Origin: Thoreauomyces humboldtii
Lineage: Eukaryota > Chytridiomycota > Chytridiomycetes > Spizellomycetales > Powellomycetaceae
Assembly (NCBI GenBank): GCA_027596035.1
Contig: JADGJA010000214.1
Span: 1 to 29,918, forward strand
Direction of reading: 5' to 3'
DNA length: 29,918 nt
Below the pieces are notes generated by a model. It searched no databases. It saw nothing but the letters and a program-made list of their open reading frames with translations, and was not told where the DNA came from. Made by a program: the position numbers and the translations under genes. This document shows, in pieces, positions 1-8,631 of this stretch (its first letter is position 1; each line of letters opens with the position of its first letter).

Positions 1-105
1 TGTGGTTTTGTTCGGGTAATTGGTAATCGTTGGGCAATCTTTGTTGGGTTTTAGCCAAACGTGTTTTCCCCCCCCCCCCTCCCCCCGTTTTGCCTTCAAT
101 CACAG

Positions 106-462
106 GCGGGTATCCTTCCCTACCCACTCTCCCTCTCCCCTCTCTTCATCCCGCTGATCCCTCCAAAGGACGTGTGGCTCGTTCTCTCCATGTGGTGGGA
201 ATGCTTTGCCATCAACGAAGAGAGAATCGCAGCAGCGGCGGCGGCAGCAGCAGCAGCCTCCGTCTCTGCTGCTCCCGCCGCTTCGAAGGGAGGCGGGACG
301 ACCATGCTGTCGACGGCCCCCGAGACACCGTTGAAGGGCAGCGAGTTGCCGGGTTTCGAGAGATGGGTCAAGGGTCTGAGGGTCATCTGCAAGCGGAATG
401 TGGAGACGACGGGAGAACTCTTTGGAGTGTTTGCTGATGCTGCCCGAAGGGCCGCTCGATGA
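106..462 (+). CDS. Possible C-terminal exon of an unidentified protein (5' partial)
   Basis: I do not recognise this protein. An open frame runs to a TGA at 460-462. A plausible splice acceptor (TTCAATCACAG) ends at 105, and a possible donor GTAATT starts at 16, so the 5' part would lie left of the window. The frame reads a proline- and leucine-rich hydrophobic stretch, then PKDVWLVLSMWWECFAINEE, then about 11 alanines written with mixed GCA/GCG/GCC codons, a Ser/Ala/Gly linker, and a basic C-terminus containing GFERWVKGLRVICKRNVETT. The hydrophobic part would suit the last membrane segment of a membrane protein. The CT-rich start could equally be intron, in which case the exon would begin near 169 after CTCCAAAG. 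Doubtful as a gene. Confidence 0.33.
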   Translation, partial: AGILPYPLSLSPLFIPLIPPKDVWLVLSMWWECFAINEERIAAAAAAAAAASVSAAPAASKGGGTTMLSTAPETPLKGSELPGFERWVKGLRVICKRNVETTGELFGVFADAARRAAR

Positions 463-1023
463 AGAGGAAGGGTCATGCTGGGGCCCTGAGACACATGTGA
501 GCGCGCGTATGATAGCGATACCACGCACGTGGATTGCTCGACGGCGCCCGGTGCCCTATCACTTACGACCCAAAAACCACCCTTGCCTGTACGTGTACTC
601 ACATCTTGGGCGAGGTCTTCCATACCAACAACCAGCATGCACTCCCTGCCGGCGACGACGCTTGAAATTGGCTACTTTGGTGGTCAGGCTCTACGCGGAG
701 ACTTTCCAAAGCTACAAGGTCAGCGGACGTTTGGTTCGCTGGGAGCTGGGCCCACCAAGGTGTGCCGCTTCTGGATGCGAGCGTCGCTAGAGCCAGGAGG
801 GTCAGCATGGGCATCTCAAAGAAGCACGCTTTGATCGTCCCATGGAGAGGAAAGTCTTCCTCGGGAGACGACGTTAGCTCATTTGACTGCCGTCCGCTTC
901 TGCTGGCCGACAGGGCTAATGTCTGGTGACATCTGGGTACAAATACATTGTAAAATGTGTGATAGAAGCGTGAAACCTACATGACTTTGCCGTGACTGCA
1001 CATCCAACAGCAACATCGATTGC
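463..1023. other. Intergenic stretch, no gene seen
   Basis: I see no frame here with a recognisable protein or with splice signals joining it to a neighbour. The right end is the 3' flank of the dehydrogenase gene, which reads leftwards and stops at 1024. An AT-rich patch near 940-960 could carry its polyadenylation signal. Confidence 0.5.
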
Positions 1024-2324
1024 TCAAGCCTGGTAATGTTCCTGCAAAGTCGTCTCTGTCCAGTCCCACAGCTCGTCGGACGCCTCCTCGCTCAGCGTGG
1101 CCTTGGAGAAACCAGTGTTGCTGCCAACTGGTTCGTAGTACTCTCCGGTCTTGATGTCCTTCTTGTCGCAGAATCCGGCCCATAGATGGTTTTTGCATCC
1201 GTCCTCCTCCGAAAGTCTCTGACCGGTCGACGTGACGTAGACGAACCACTAGAGGAGCCGTTAAGTGTAATGAGAAACCAAATAAAAATTAATACGACAA
1301 GGCAGGGGTCGGACTGACTCACCCTTTTGCTGAGGCTCAGGTTGGTTGTGAGACCCGTGATGATGACTCCGGGATGAATGGCGACGCTAATAATGGACGG
1401 GTACCTCTTCGCAACGGCTTTTGCATACAAAACGTTGGCGAGCTTGGACTTGAGACAACATGAACAGAAAGAGCTGTCAATAACCTCGCAGGAAAAAAAA
1501 CGAAATTCATATCAGGCTATCTCTCGTTCACCTGTCCGTAGCGGATCCAGCTTCCCATGAAAGCTGCCTGATCCGTTCTGATGGTATCGTAATTGATGGA
1601 GGAGGTAATCTTATGACCTGCGGAGGATACCATGATCACCCTCGAATCGGCTGTCGAGCGGATGGTCGGGAGGAGGAAGCTGAGGAGTGCAGCATGTCCG
1701 AGATGGTTCGTTCCAAACTGGGTTTCGAATCCATCCTGGTAGACAAAGAATCGAGAGAAAATGTGTTGGACATGAGGCAGGAATTCAAGTGGAACGCACT
1801 AGCGTTTAAATCTACCTTTGTCAGACCAGGTTCGACTTCAGACGAATAACCAACGAAAAGATCTGTCAACAACCAGGTGGGAAAAGAAACCAAAAAAACA
1901 ACGTCCGGCTTTCACCTGCCATGATGCCCGCCGAAGCGATGAAAACGTCGAGACGCGGGGCGGCAGCGACACTGTCGAGGAAGACTTGGGCAGCCTCCTT
2001 GACGGATGCGAGGGAGGCGAGATCGCAAGGAATGAAGACGATTTCGACTGCAGAGGTATTTGGGGATTCCTTTCTGATCGCGTCGATCGCCTCCTGTCCC
2101 GTCTTTGAGCTGCGACCAGTGAAGACGATCTTTGAGGGGTTGTGCTTTGCGATCTCTGTGACGGCCCGCTTGCCGAGTCCGGCAGTGGCTGGAACGCCAG
2201 AAATGAGGAAAAGCCAGGAGGAACCGAAAAGGACGATAAGATATAACTCACCACCTGTGACGAAGATGACTTTGCCTGCAAGGTCAGGGATCAGCGTCGT
2301 AGGTTCGTATTCGGAAGGAAGCAT
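1024..2324 (-). CDS. Short-chain dehydrogenase/reductase (SDR), 315 aa, six exons
   Basis: NAD(P)-dependent oxidoreductase of the SDR superfamily; the substrate cannot be told from sequence. Exons (minus strand): 2324-2252, 2188-1916, 1862-1816, 1735-1532, 1448-1323, 1248-1024. All phases agree and give 315 residues, the usual size. The cofactor motif TGxxxGxG is rebuilt exactly across intron 1 as VTGATAGLGK. The NAG-like motif reads ASAGIMA, FGTNHLGH follows, the catalytic serine lies in VSSAGH, and the catalytic YxxxK is YGQSK, with YGQ ending exon 4 and SKLAN opening exon 5. The C-terminus has KNHLWAG and GEYYEPVG, as in fungal relatives of retinol dehydrogenase and WW-domain oxidoreductase. 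I chose the ATG at 2322-2324, giving MLPSEYEPTT; an in-frame ATG at 2417 would add an unlikely extension. It is divergent from RAS. The exon 5/6 join is the least certain because that stretch varies in the family. Confidence 0.9.
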
Positions 2325-3381
2325 AATGGATGTCCTCGATCGCTTGCCGCAACAGCGTGGGAAAGCCCGCTTGCTATAAAATGAAGAGAAAATAACAAGG
2401 TGCCAAAGGAGAGTCATGGACAGACCATCTTGGCACGCGTCATTTCCGCTGCCCTAGGAGCGAGTGCTCATGCCATAAAAACCACTAGCTGCATCACTCT
2501 AGCTCCATTTCAGATCCCAGCATTATGGATTGTTCGACGGTGTTACGGATATTGAAACCTATGGATGAGCCGTTTTCAGCCATTGTCGTAGTGTCGTACG
2601 CGGACGTTCGACCGTTAGTGCCCCGCCCCTTGCACCTGGTCCCACAAGTTCGTACTAGCTTGGGAGTCTGGTCTTTGCTCCGGACCTTGACAGTCTTTTT
2701 ACCTCGTTTACCTCGAGGCATGCTCTTCCATTTACCAACCCTCATCCTGCGAATCGATTGGGAATTGTCCTTGAGACGCACTCGTCCTAACTCATAGGGG
2801 CAGCATAGGGGCCAGGTGCGAACGAACGTGTTTGGCCGAGGGAGCAGACGGGAGCAGAACGGGAAGGGAAAGCTGCCGGGTCTCCGCGTTGCTGTTGGTC
2901 CCCTCCTCCCATCCACCCCCGCGCTTCTTTGGCCAACATTTCCGCCCGCTGCTTGCTTTCTCTCTCTCTCTCTCTCTCGCCTTGCCGCTAAATCCCTCCT
3001 TTTCAGCCCATTCGGATTTCTTCCCACGCTATTGTTTACGTCGTCGGAACAGCTTCGGATCGAATACAAACCTCTTTTCCAGGCTTGCATTCCACACGGT
3101 CGACGTTCCCTTACCTCTGTCTGGTCGAAACGAACGACTCGCTATTCGCTGCTCGCTCCACCACCCGCGAACTCCGCAGCAACAGAAGCTCGAAATCACC
3201 CTGCACTTAACGCCTGCCTTCGCGACCTACCCGGCTCAGCCATCAGAACGCTGTAGACGCTTCATTGTCTATCTACCTGCATCCCACTCATAGAACCTGT
3301 TCCATAACGCGACTCGAAATAGAGAGGAAAGCTCAGTGAAAAAAAAACTTCACCTAAGAACCGCATACATCGCCAGACACA
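2325..3381. other. Divergent promoter region between the SDR gene and RAS
   Basis: About 1.06 kb between two start codons that point away from each other. It holds a TATA-like CATAAAAA near 2474-2481 and CT-rich stretches leading into RAS, which are probably promoter and 5' leader. The open frames here look random, and I found no splice-consistent gene. Confidence 0.5.
2960..2978. repeat. Short (CT)n microsatellite
   Basis: About nine CT repeats in the CT-rich region roughly 400 bp upstream of the RAS start codon. A similar but longer CT tract precedes beta-tubulin, so CT tracts appear to be common promoter or leader elements in this genome. Confidence 0.8.
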
Positions 3382-4211
3382 ATGTCCAGAGGAACGCTCG
3401 TCCGGGAATATAAGATCGTGGTTGTGGGAGGAGGTGGTGTCGGAAAGGTAGGCCTGTGCGTCTGAACCAGCGAGATTGTGGAAGACCCCAGCGCAATAGG
3501 GGAAACTCTTCTCGGGAGGACTGCACTTGTTTCTGAGCTGCTTGCTTGGAGACGAGACATCCGCACAAGGGCAAGGACAGCGCGTACTTGTTCCTTTGCT
3601 TTGGATCGCACCATCCGGAGGAGGCATGTTTCTTTCTGGATTCTACGATACCGTATCTAAAACTTTCTTTCTCATTCTCATACGTTCAGTCCGCGCTCAC
3701 GATTCAATTCATTCAATCGCAATTCGTGGATGAATACGACCCAACCATTGAAGATTCCTACCGCAAGCAGTGCAGCGTAGACGGCGAGAACGCTGTTCTT
3801 GACGTTCTCGACACCGCAGGACAGGAGGAATACTCTGCCATGCGTGAACAGTACATGCGATCAGGCGAAGGGTTCCTCCTCGTCTACAGCATCACCTCCC
3901 GGTCCTCCTTCGAGGAAATCCAGACCTTCCATCAACAGATTCTCCGAGTCAAGGACAGGGACTGGTTCCCAGTCACGCTCGTCGGAAACAAGTGCGATTT
4001 GGAAGGCGAGCGAACCGTCGGGACGGCGGAGGGCCGTGAGCTCGCAAAGATGTTCCGATGCAAGTTCATGGAGACGTCAGCGAGGTCCAAAATCAACGTC
4101 GACGAGGCCTTCTTCTCGTTGGTTCGTGCCATCAGGGATGAAAACAAGAAGACTCCCGGTGGAGGCGCTCAGCCCGTGAAGAAGAAGAAGAAGATGTGCC
4201 AAATCATGTGA
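3382..4211 (+). CDS. RAS1: Ras GTPase, 195 aa, two exons
   Basis: Membrane-anchored GTP-binding switch of Ras signalling; in fungi Ras controls cAMP/PKA and MAPK branches for growth, morphogenesis and mating. Exon 1 is 3382-3447 and exon 2 is 3690-4211. The 242-nt intron, in phase 0, falls inside the P-loop between GK and S. All G boxes are intact: GGGGVGKS (16-23), effector YDPTIEDSY (38-46), DTAGQ (63-67), NKCD (122-125) and ETSAR (150-154). The glycines equivalent to human G12/G13 and the glutamine equivalent to Q61 are wild type. Position 11 is Gly instead of Ala, which is common in fungal Ras. The C-terminus has five consecutive lysines followed by CQIM, a CaaX box expected to be farnesylated; no palmitoylation cysteine is visible next to it. 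The symbol is by family; which fungal Ras paralogue this is cannot be decided without a tree. Confidence 0.96.
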
Positions 4212-4593
4212 AACCCTCCCATCATACCTTCATACACTTCGCCTCACCAACACGAGCAGGCACACTATCGGCTTGACACCGCATCGCCCTTCCCCTTGGC
4301 CCACCTCCCTCGCCCTCCTAAACCTTGCCTCCTTGCCCTTCCTTCCTTTTCCGTACCTTCTGGCCCGCCCTTCTTTCTTCCGGGTCACCCTTTGCCCGCC
4401 GCTTTTCTCCAAACCCTTTAATCGCCTTTCACCTCACGCACACCACACCCTGCCTGTGATCTTCCTCCTTTTTTTCCAGCAAGAGATCTCTTTTTTTTTC
4501 TAGTTCTGTCGTCTTCTCGGAGAGTGCTACAATGTAGCGTCATTAAGAATTCTGATCGAACGATATCGATGTCTCTAAAAAGAGCTACGTTGG
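4212..4593. other. 3' region between convergent RAS and the GON7-like gene
   Basis: Pyrimidine-rich sequence with T-runs near 4491-4499. It probably carries the RAS 3' UTR and the terminators of both convergent genes. No open frame of interest was seen. Confidence 0.5.
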
Positions 4594-4968
4594 CTAGATC
4601 GCATCCTCTTCCTCCTCCCCCTCCTCCTCCTCCTCTCGCGAACCCGCCAGGCCCGCCAGCCGTCCCATCAGTTCTCCCGCGAAAGCGTCGCGGAACCTCG
4701 AGCTGATGGAACCCAACAAGGCCTGCATGCTCTCGTATACGACAGGCTCAGGTTCATCCTGCAACTGCGATGCAAGCAGGCGTGGCCCTCGAGTGTTAGC
4801 AGCGCAGAGTTGGCCTTAAACCTGCACCCCCCTCTTTTTTGAGAACGGACGTCACCATGAACCCCTCCCGATCCTCCAGTCAAAAGAAGTGTTGTAGAAG
4901 TGACTCACCGCGAATCCACCCGCTACGGCGGAGACGGTGCACCTTCTCCCTTCCAACGTTGTGAACAT
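4594..4968 (-). CDS. Small two-exon protein (74 aa), GON7-like candidate
   Basis: Exon 1 (4968-4909) encodes MFTTLEGRRCTVSAVAGGFA and ends at a consensus GTGAGT donor. The intron is 4908-4759 and contains a textbook branch site (GCTAAC, about 35 nt before the acceptor). The TTGCAG acceptor opens exon 2 (4758-4594), starting DEPEPVVYESMQALLG and ending with an acidic tail REEEEEGEEEEDAI and TAG. Reading phase is kept (0/0), and the intron itself contains an in-frame stop. The layout of a short beta-like N-terminus, a helix with YESMQALLGSISSRFRDAF, then an acidic disordered tail resembles GON7, the smallest subunit of the EKC/KEOPS complex that makes t6A at tRNA position 37. This is my comparison from memory with the human protein, not a search result. 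The gene is fairly convincing; the function is a hypothesis. It is convergent with RAS and divergent from rvt. Confidence 0.6.
4603..4635. repeat. Low-complexity CCT/CTC tract coding for an acidic tail
   Basis: Read on the minus strand this is a run of GAG/GAA codons that forms the acidic C-terminal tail of the small gene at 4594-4968. It is coding low complexity, not an independent element. Confidence 0.6.
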
Positions 4969-5285
4969 TGCTCCATCCGTGGAGTGACGGTGGTGGGAGG
5001 ATGGCGGGACGGGATGTATTGAATTGGGAAGGAGGAACGGTGCGTGTTCCTGCAGGGCCTGAAGGCAGGTGTCGTGACGATCGGATCGTGAGGAGGATTG
5101 GTCGTCCGTGGATGGCATTTCCTGAACAACTCGAAAAAAACCTCGGTTCCGACAAAGAACTGCAGCTGCACTGTAGAGCTGCAGCTGATGCGAAACACCC
5201 GCAGTCGAACCTGTGCTCTGCTCCACACTCACCCTGCGCGTTCTTGGGCCATGCTGCTTTCCTTTCGGACAGCGGGACCAGCCGG

Positions 5286-5317
5286 GGACAGTCACCTCCC
5301 CGGACAGTCACCTCCCC
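5286..5317. repeat. Two perfect 16-bp tandem copies upstream of rvt
   Basis: The unit GGACAGTCACCTCCCC is repeated exactly at 5286-5301 and 5302-5317, ending 66 bp before the TATA box of rvt. Just after it, GGTGCCAGAGG also occurs twice (near 5355 and 5367). Paired sites next to a TATA box suggest binding sites for a transcription factor; which one is unknown. Confidence 0.75.
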
Positions 5318-5383
5318 AGCTCAGCCAGCTGCTCCATGTGGGACAGGCTGCGGGGTGCCAGAGGAGGTGCCAGAGGGAAGCAG

Positions 5384-5393
5384 TATAAATAAG
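5384..5393 (+). promoter_or_regulatory. TATA box of the rvt gene
   Basis: TATAAATAAG lies 84-93 nt upstream of the rvt start codon. The other confidently placed genes here have CT-rich, TATA-poor upstream regions. A strong TATA box is typical of inducible rather than housekeeping fungal genes, which fits reports that fungal rvt can be strongly induced. Confidence 0.65.
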
Positions 5394-5476
5394 CATCCCC
5401 GTCTTCGTAGGACCCACTCAGGAACTCATCAAGGTCATCAACCTTCTCCAACCGTTTCCAACGCACACCAACCGGT

Positions 5477-8221
5477 ATGGCCACCTCCGTCGATGCAAAC
5501 GGTTCTCTCTGGGCAACCCTCCGGGGCATCACCTCCGCCAAACGCCACGAGCTCGCAAAGCAGCGCGATGCTTACAAGAACATGCGCAAGCACGTCCTCG
5601 ATTCCATCGCCAGCGAAGCGGACCCTCGAAAGCGCGTCCGTGCTTTGCTCAAGGAAAGCGGCAAGCGCGAGGTAGCCACGACATCCAGCTCGTCCTCTCC
5701 GAGCGAAGGGCTCGATGCTCTCCAAAGTTTCACCAGAGCCGATCCCATCAGGTGGAAGAGGCAGATCGAAAATCCTCAGCACGAGGAGCTGCTCGCCCTC
5801 TCCAAGCTGTCGGCTCAGAACATCCAACGGATCCTCCTCCAGTCCGAAAGCGACAAGTCCATTCCTGCCGCCTACTTTGAGGACGTCGAGAAACGCTTCT
5901 GCGAGGCGTTGAGGATGCAGGACGTCAAGCTCGAGTACGCCACCCTCTTCAGCGAGCTGGTCACCGAAGGCGACGTGGCGCCCGGCCCGTCCTCGGACGC
6001 GTCGTCTGAGCCCGAGATCGTCGGACGCGAGGAGATGCACACTCAGCGCAAGGAGTGGGAGGAGCTCGTCTTTGGCGAGCCCCCGGTATTGGACAAGGCG
6101 GAGATCCAGGCCAAGCTGCAGAAGGTTTTCGGTTCCCCCGAGGCCAAGGAGAGGATGGACGACCTCCGTCGAAGCAGCAATGAGTTCTGTCACACGCTCC
6201 AGACCGAGGTCATCGACCTAGACACGATGAAATCCATTGTCCGGGGTCTGATCGCTGCCGATCTCCTTTCGGACGTGCAGACCGAAACGCTCAAGCAGAT
6301 CCGCGACAGCGATTCGTCCTTGAAGGAAGTCATCGACGTACTCCACCTCCGTCTCAAGGATATCCAAAGGTGGTCCTGGGAGACGGATGCCGTGTTTTTG
6401 GACATGCGCAGGCACCTGAACGGAAAGTATCGCGTCTTCATGGACGAGGAGCTCACGGCGGCGCTCCTCATCCACTACATCGGAGCCAAGTTCTCGTGTC
6501 ATTTCGCCCAGTCTTTCGAATGTTTCTATATCTCCTCGGGATGGAAAAAGGCGGAATCCTTGACCCGAGACGACCTTGCGCAGTGGGACTATTTCATTGG
6601 CAAGAGGCACATCGGGCGTCCGTCTGGCATCCGGGAACTCATGGACAACGCGTTTCATGAGAAGTACTTCATGAGCGCCTTGCCGAGGAACCTGTGGGAA
6701 GGGGACGGAGGTTACGATGAGACTCAGGTGGAGAATGCCGCGAAGGAGAGCCGGGTCCAAAAATCCATCGAAGCCAAGCAAGCTATCTTGCACACGATCG
6801 TCTGCGAGTCAATTTTGGCAGATGTGCTCGACAAGAGTGGGGACGGCCTGGTCGTGTTGCAGACGGACTTCCGCTGGTTCGGTCCAAGTCTAAGTCACAC
6901 CACCATCGCTGCGGTCCTCGAGTTCTTTGGCGTTTCCGACGTTTGGCTATCCTTCTTCAACAAATTCTTGAGCGCCCCTCTGCGCTTTCGACAGGATGGT
7001 CCCAACGGACAGGTCCGCACTCGAAAGAGGGGGGTGCCCATCTCGCACTCGGTATCGAACTTCCTCGGAGAAGCAGTGCTTTTCACCCTCGATTTTGCGG
7101 TCAACGAAGCGACCAATGGATCGCCTCTGTATCGACTCCACGATGACGTGTTCTTCTGGGGTTCAGAGCAGGACGTTTCAGTGGCATGGCAGACCATATC
7201 CGAAATGAAGACAGTTCTCGGTCTAGCCATCAACGAAGAAAAGACCGGGTCGGCTCGTCTCCTCCGAACTCCCGCTAGTGTCACATCCCCAGCGAAGCCG
7301 CTTCCGGCAGGCCTCCCGGTTGGTCCCCTCCGCTGGGGTCTCCTCCACACCGAAGGAACCGGTCAGTTCGTCATCGATCAAGCCAAGGTCGACGAGCACA
7401 TCGTCGAACTTCGTCGCCAGCTCGCATCCCGCACCTCGACGCTGGCCTGGATCCGAGCCTACAACAGTTATGCGGCCTTTCTCAAGCTCCACTTCTGCCG
7501 TACTGAGAACGTGCTCGGACGAGCCCACGTCGACGATTGTGTCCAGACCTTTGCCCGCGTCAACGCTGCCCTGTGTCCGGAAACTCAGGGTGATGTGGCA
7601 GCTCATGTCAAGAACATGATACAAAAACAGAACGGCGTGACGGACATTCCCACGGGATTCGTCTTCTTCCCTATGACGCTCGGTGGCCTGGAGCTCCACA
7701 ATCCCTTTGTCGATTACCAAGGCATTCGTGACCTCCTCTACGAGCATCCGACCGACGCGGTCCGCGTGGCCCTAGATGAGGAAGAAGTCAAGTATCGTCG
7801 GCTCGCCAAGTTGTTTGAACGGGAAGGACCCGTCGACCGCGCGGGCGGATTGGCCGAAATGTACAACGACGGAAAGAAGGCGGATTGGGCCCCTGGGACC
7901 GCCTTCATGTCACGAGAAACCTATGTTAGGTTCCGTCGCGACCGTTCCTCCCCACTCAAGGCCGCGTGGTTGAGACTTCTTTCGGTGAGGAGCCAGTACC
8001 AGCATCTCTTCGACGAAAAAGTCGTCCAGGCCACCGACGAAGTCACCCGGATCATGCCCGAGGACATCCGAGAGACGACCGACACCTACTGGCGCGCCAT
8101 CTTCGAACTCCACGGGCCGGGCATGGAGAAGATCTTTGGCAGCGCTGCCGTGGTGGACAGGAGCTTGCTTCCCCTTGGGTTGGTGGACATGCTGAAGAAG
8201 AAGACTCGCTGGGATGCGTAG
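5477..8221 (+). CDS. rvt: Domesticated single-copy reverse transcriptase (rvt family), 914 aa
   Basis: Intronless, although most neighbours have several introns. The polymerase palm is intact: motif A is LQTDFRWFGPSLSHTTI with Asp464, motif B is RGVPISHSVSNFLG (518-531), and motif C is LYRLHDDVFFWG with Asp556 and Asp557, so all three metal-binding aspartates are present. The N-terminal 330 residues are mostly charged and helical, with no recognised domain. There is no endonuclease, RNase H, zinc knuckle, gag-like frame, LTR or poly-A tail, and the frame has no breaks. This matches the rvt family, cellular non-mobile RT genes known from fungi, plants, rotifers and some bacteria, which can polymerise nucleotides in vitro but have no settled function. 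A telomerase is unlikely: motif C has HDD, and no TERT N-terminal features are visible. The ATG at 5477 follows the TATA box by about 90 nt and has a clean pyrimidine/adenine-rich leader. Confidence 0.85.
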   Translation: MATSVDANGSLWATLRGITSAKRHELAKQRDAYKNMRKHVLDSIASEADPRKRVRALLKESGKREVATTSSSSSPSEGLDALQSFTRADPIRWKRQIENPQHEELLALSKLSAQNIQRILLQSESDKSIPAAYFEDVEKRFCEALRMQDVKLEYATLFSELVTEGDVAPGPSSDASSEPEIVGREEMHTQRKEWEELVFGEPPVLDKAEIQAKLQKVFGSPEAKERMDDLRRSSNEFCHTLQTEVIDLDTMKSIVRGLIAADLLSDVQTETLKQIRDSDSSLKEVIDVLHLRLKDIQRWSWETDAVFLDMRRHLNGKYRVFMDEELTAALLIHYIGAKFSCHFAQSFECFYISSGWKKAESLTRDDLAQWDYFIGKRHIGRPSGIRELMDNAFHEKYFMSALPRNLWEGDGGYDETQVENAAKESRVQKSIEAKQAILHTIVCESILADVLDKSGDGLVVLQTDFRWFGPSLSHTTIAAVLEFFGVSDVWLSFFNKFLSAPLRFRQDGPNGQVRTRKRGVPISHSVSNFLGEAVLFTLDFAVNEATNGSPLYRLHDDVFFWGSEQDVSVAWQTISEMKTVLGLAINEEKTGSARLLRTPASVTSPAKPLPAGLPVGPLRWGLLHTEGTGQFVIDQAKVDEHIVELRRQLASRTSTLAWIRAYNSYAAFLKLHFCRTENVLGRAHVDDCVQTFARVNAALCPETQGDVAAHVKNMIQKQNGVTDIPTGFVFFPMTLGGLELHNPFVDYQGIRDLLYEHPTDAVRVALDEEEVKYRRLAKLFEREGPVDRAGGLAEMYNDGKKADWAPGTAFMSRETYVRFRRDRSSPLKAAWLRLLSVRSQYQHLFDEKVVQATDEVTRIMPEDIRETTDTYWRAIFELHGPGMEKIFGSAAVVDRSLLPLGLVDMLKKKTRWDA

Positions 8222-8539
8222 CGTTCCGTCTGTATATATTGCTTCCACGCGTTACCACTCTGTTCATTCCATTTGTAAACACCAAAACATATACATTGAT
8301 GAGTTTACCCTTGTCCACGCGCTTGCTATGTGCAGTACGAACACTTCCCACAGTAGAAGTACAGCTAATGACTAATAAAGTAGTCATAATTCAGCGTTTG
8401 CAGGGTATGGCCAACGGGAGTCATATAACGCTTGCCCTTCAACATCCGAGAAATCAGAGAGAGTTCTCTAAATAATCAATGAAGCTTGGCGGTCGCTCAC
8501 GTAGAACCACGCTCACGAGGTCTGGACAAGGACTCAGGG

Positions 8540-8631
8540 TACGGACGTCTTTGAAGAGAGATCTAGCGCACACGATCGTTCAGGGATACGGACGGTCTTT
8601 GAAGAGAAATCTAGCGCGCACGATCGTTCAG
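8540..8631. repeat. Imperfect tandem repeat, two units, period about 47 bp
   Basis: Unit 1 (8540-8583) and unit 2 (8587-8631) share TACGGACG, TCTTTGAAGAGA, TCTAGCGC and the self-complementary core CACGATCGTTCAG. They differ by one inserted G and two A/G changes. The repeat lies about 320 bp downstream of the rvt stop codon. Confidence 0.8.

Noticed and set aside
520..2545. Similar sequences near 530 and 2526 (TGGATTG-TCGACGG) as a dispersed repeat
   Set aside because: The match covers only about 17 bases with two mismatches and does not extend on either side, so it may be chance.
2494..3090. 198-codon minus-strand frame in the SDR-RAS gap
   Set aside because: The arginine-rich reading follows from CT-rich promoter DNA; it has no family resemblance and no splice link to a neighbour.
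4901..4907. TGACTCA as a Gcn4/CPC1 starvation-response site for rvt
   Set aside because: The same bases are the GTGAGTCA splice donor of the small minus-strand gene, which explains them better; no second site was seen near the rvt TATA box.
5438..6193. 251-codon open frame antisense to rvt
   Set aside because: A shadow of the real RT frame; it has no recognisable motif, and the sense frame runs 914 codons with conserved motifs.
5477..8221. rvt gene as a LINE, LTR or group II intron retrotransposon
   Set aside because: There is no endonuclease, RNase H, gag, LTR or poly-A tail and no frame decay, and the motifs fit the cellular rvt family.
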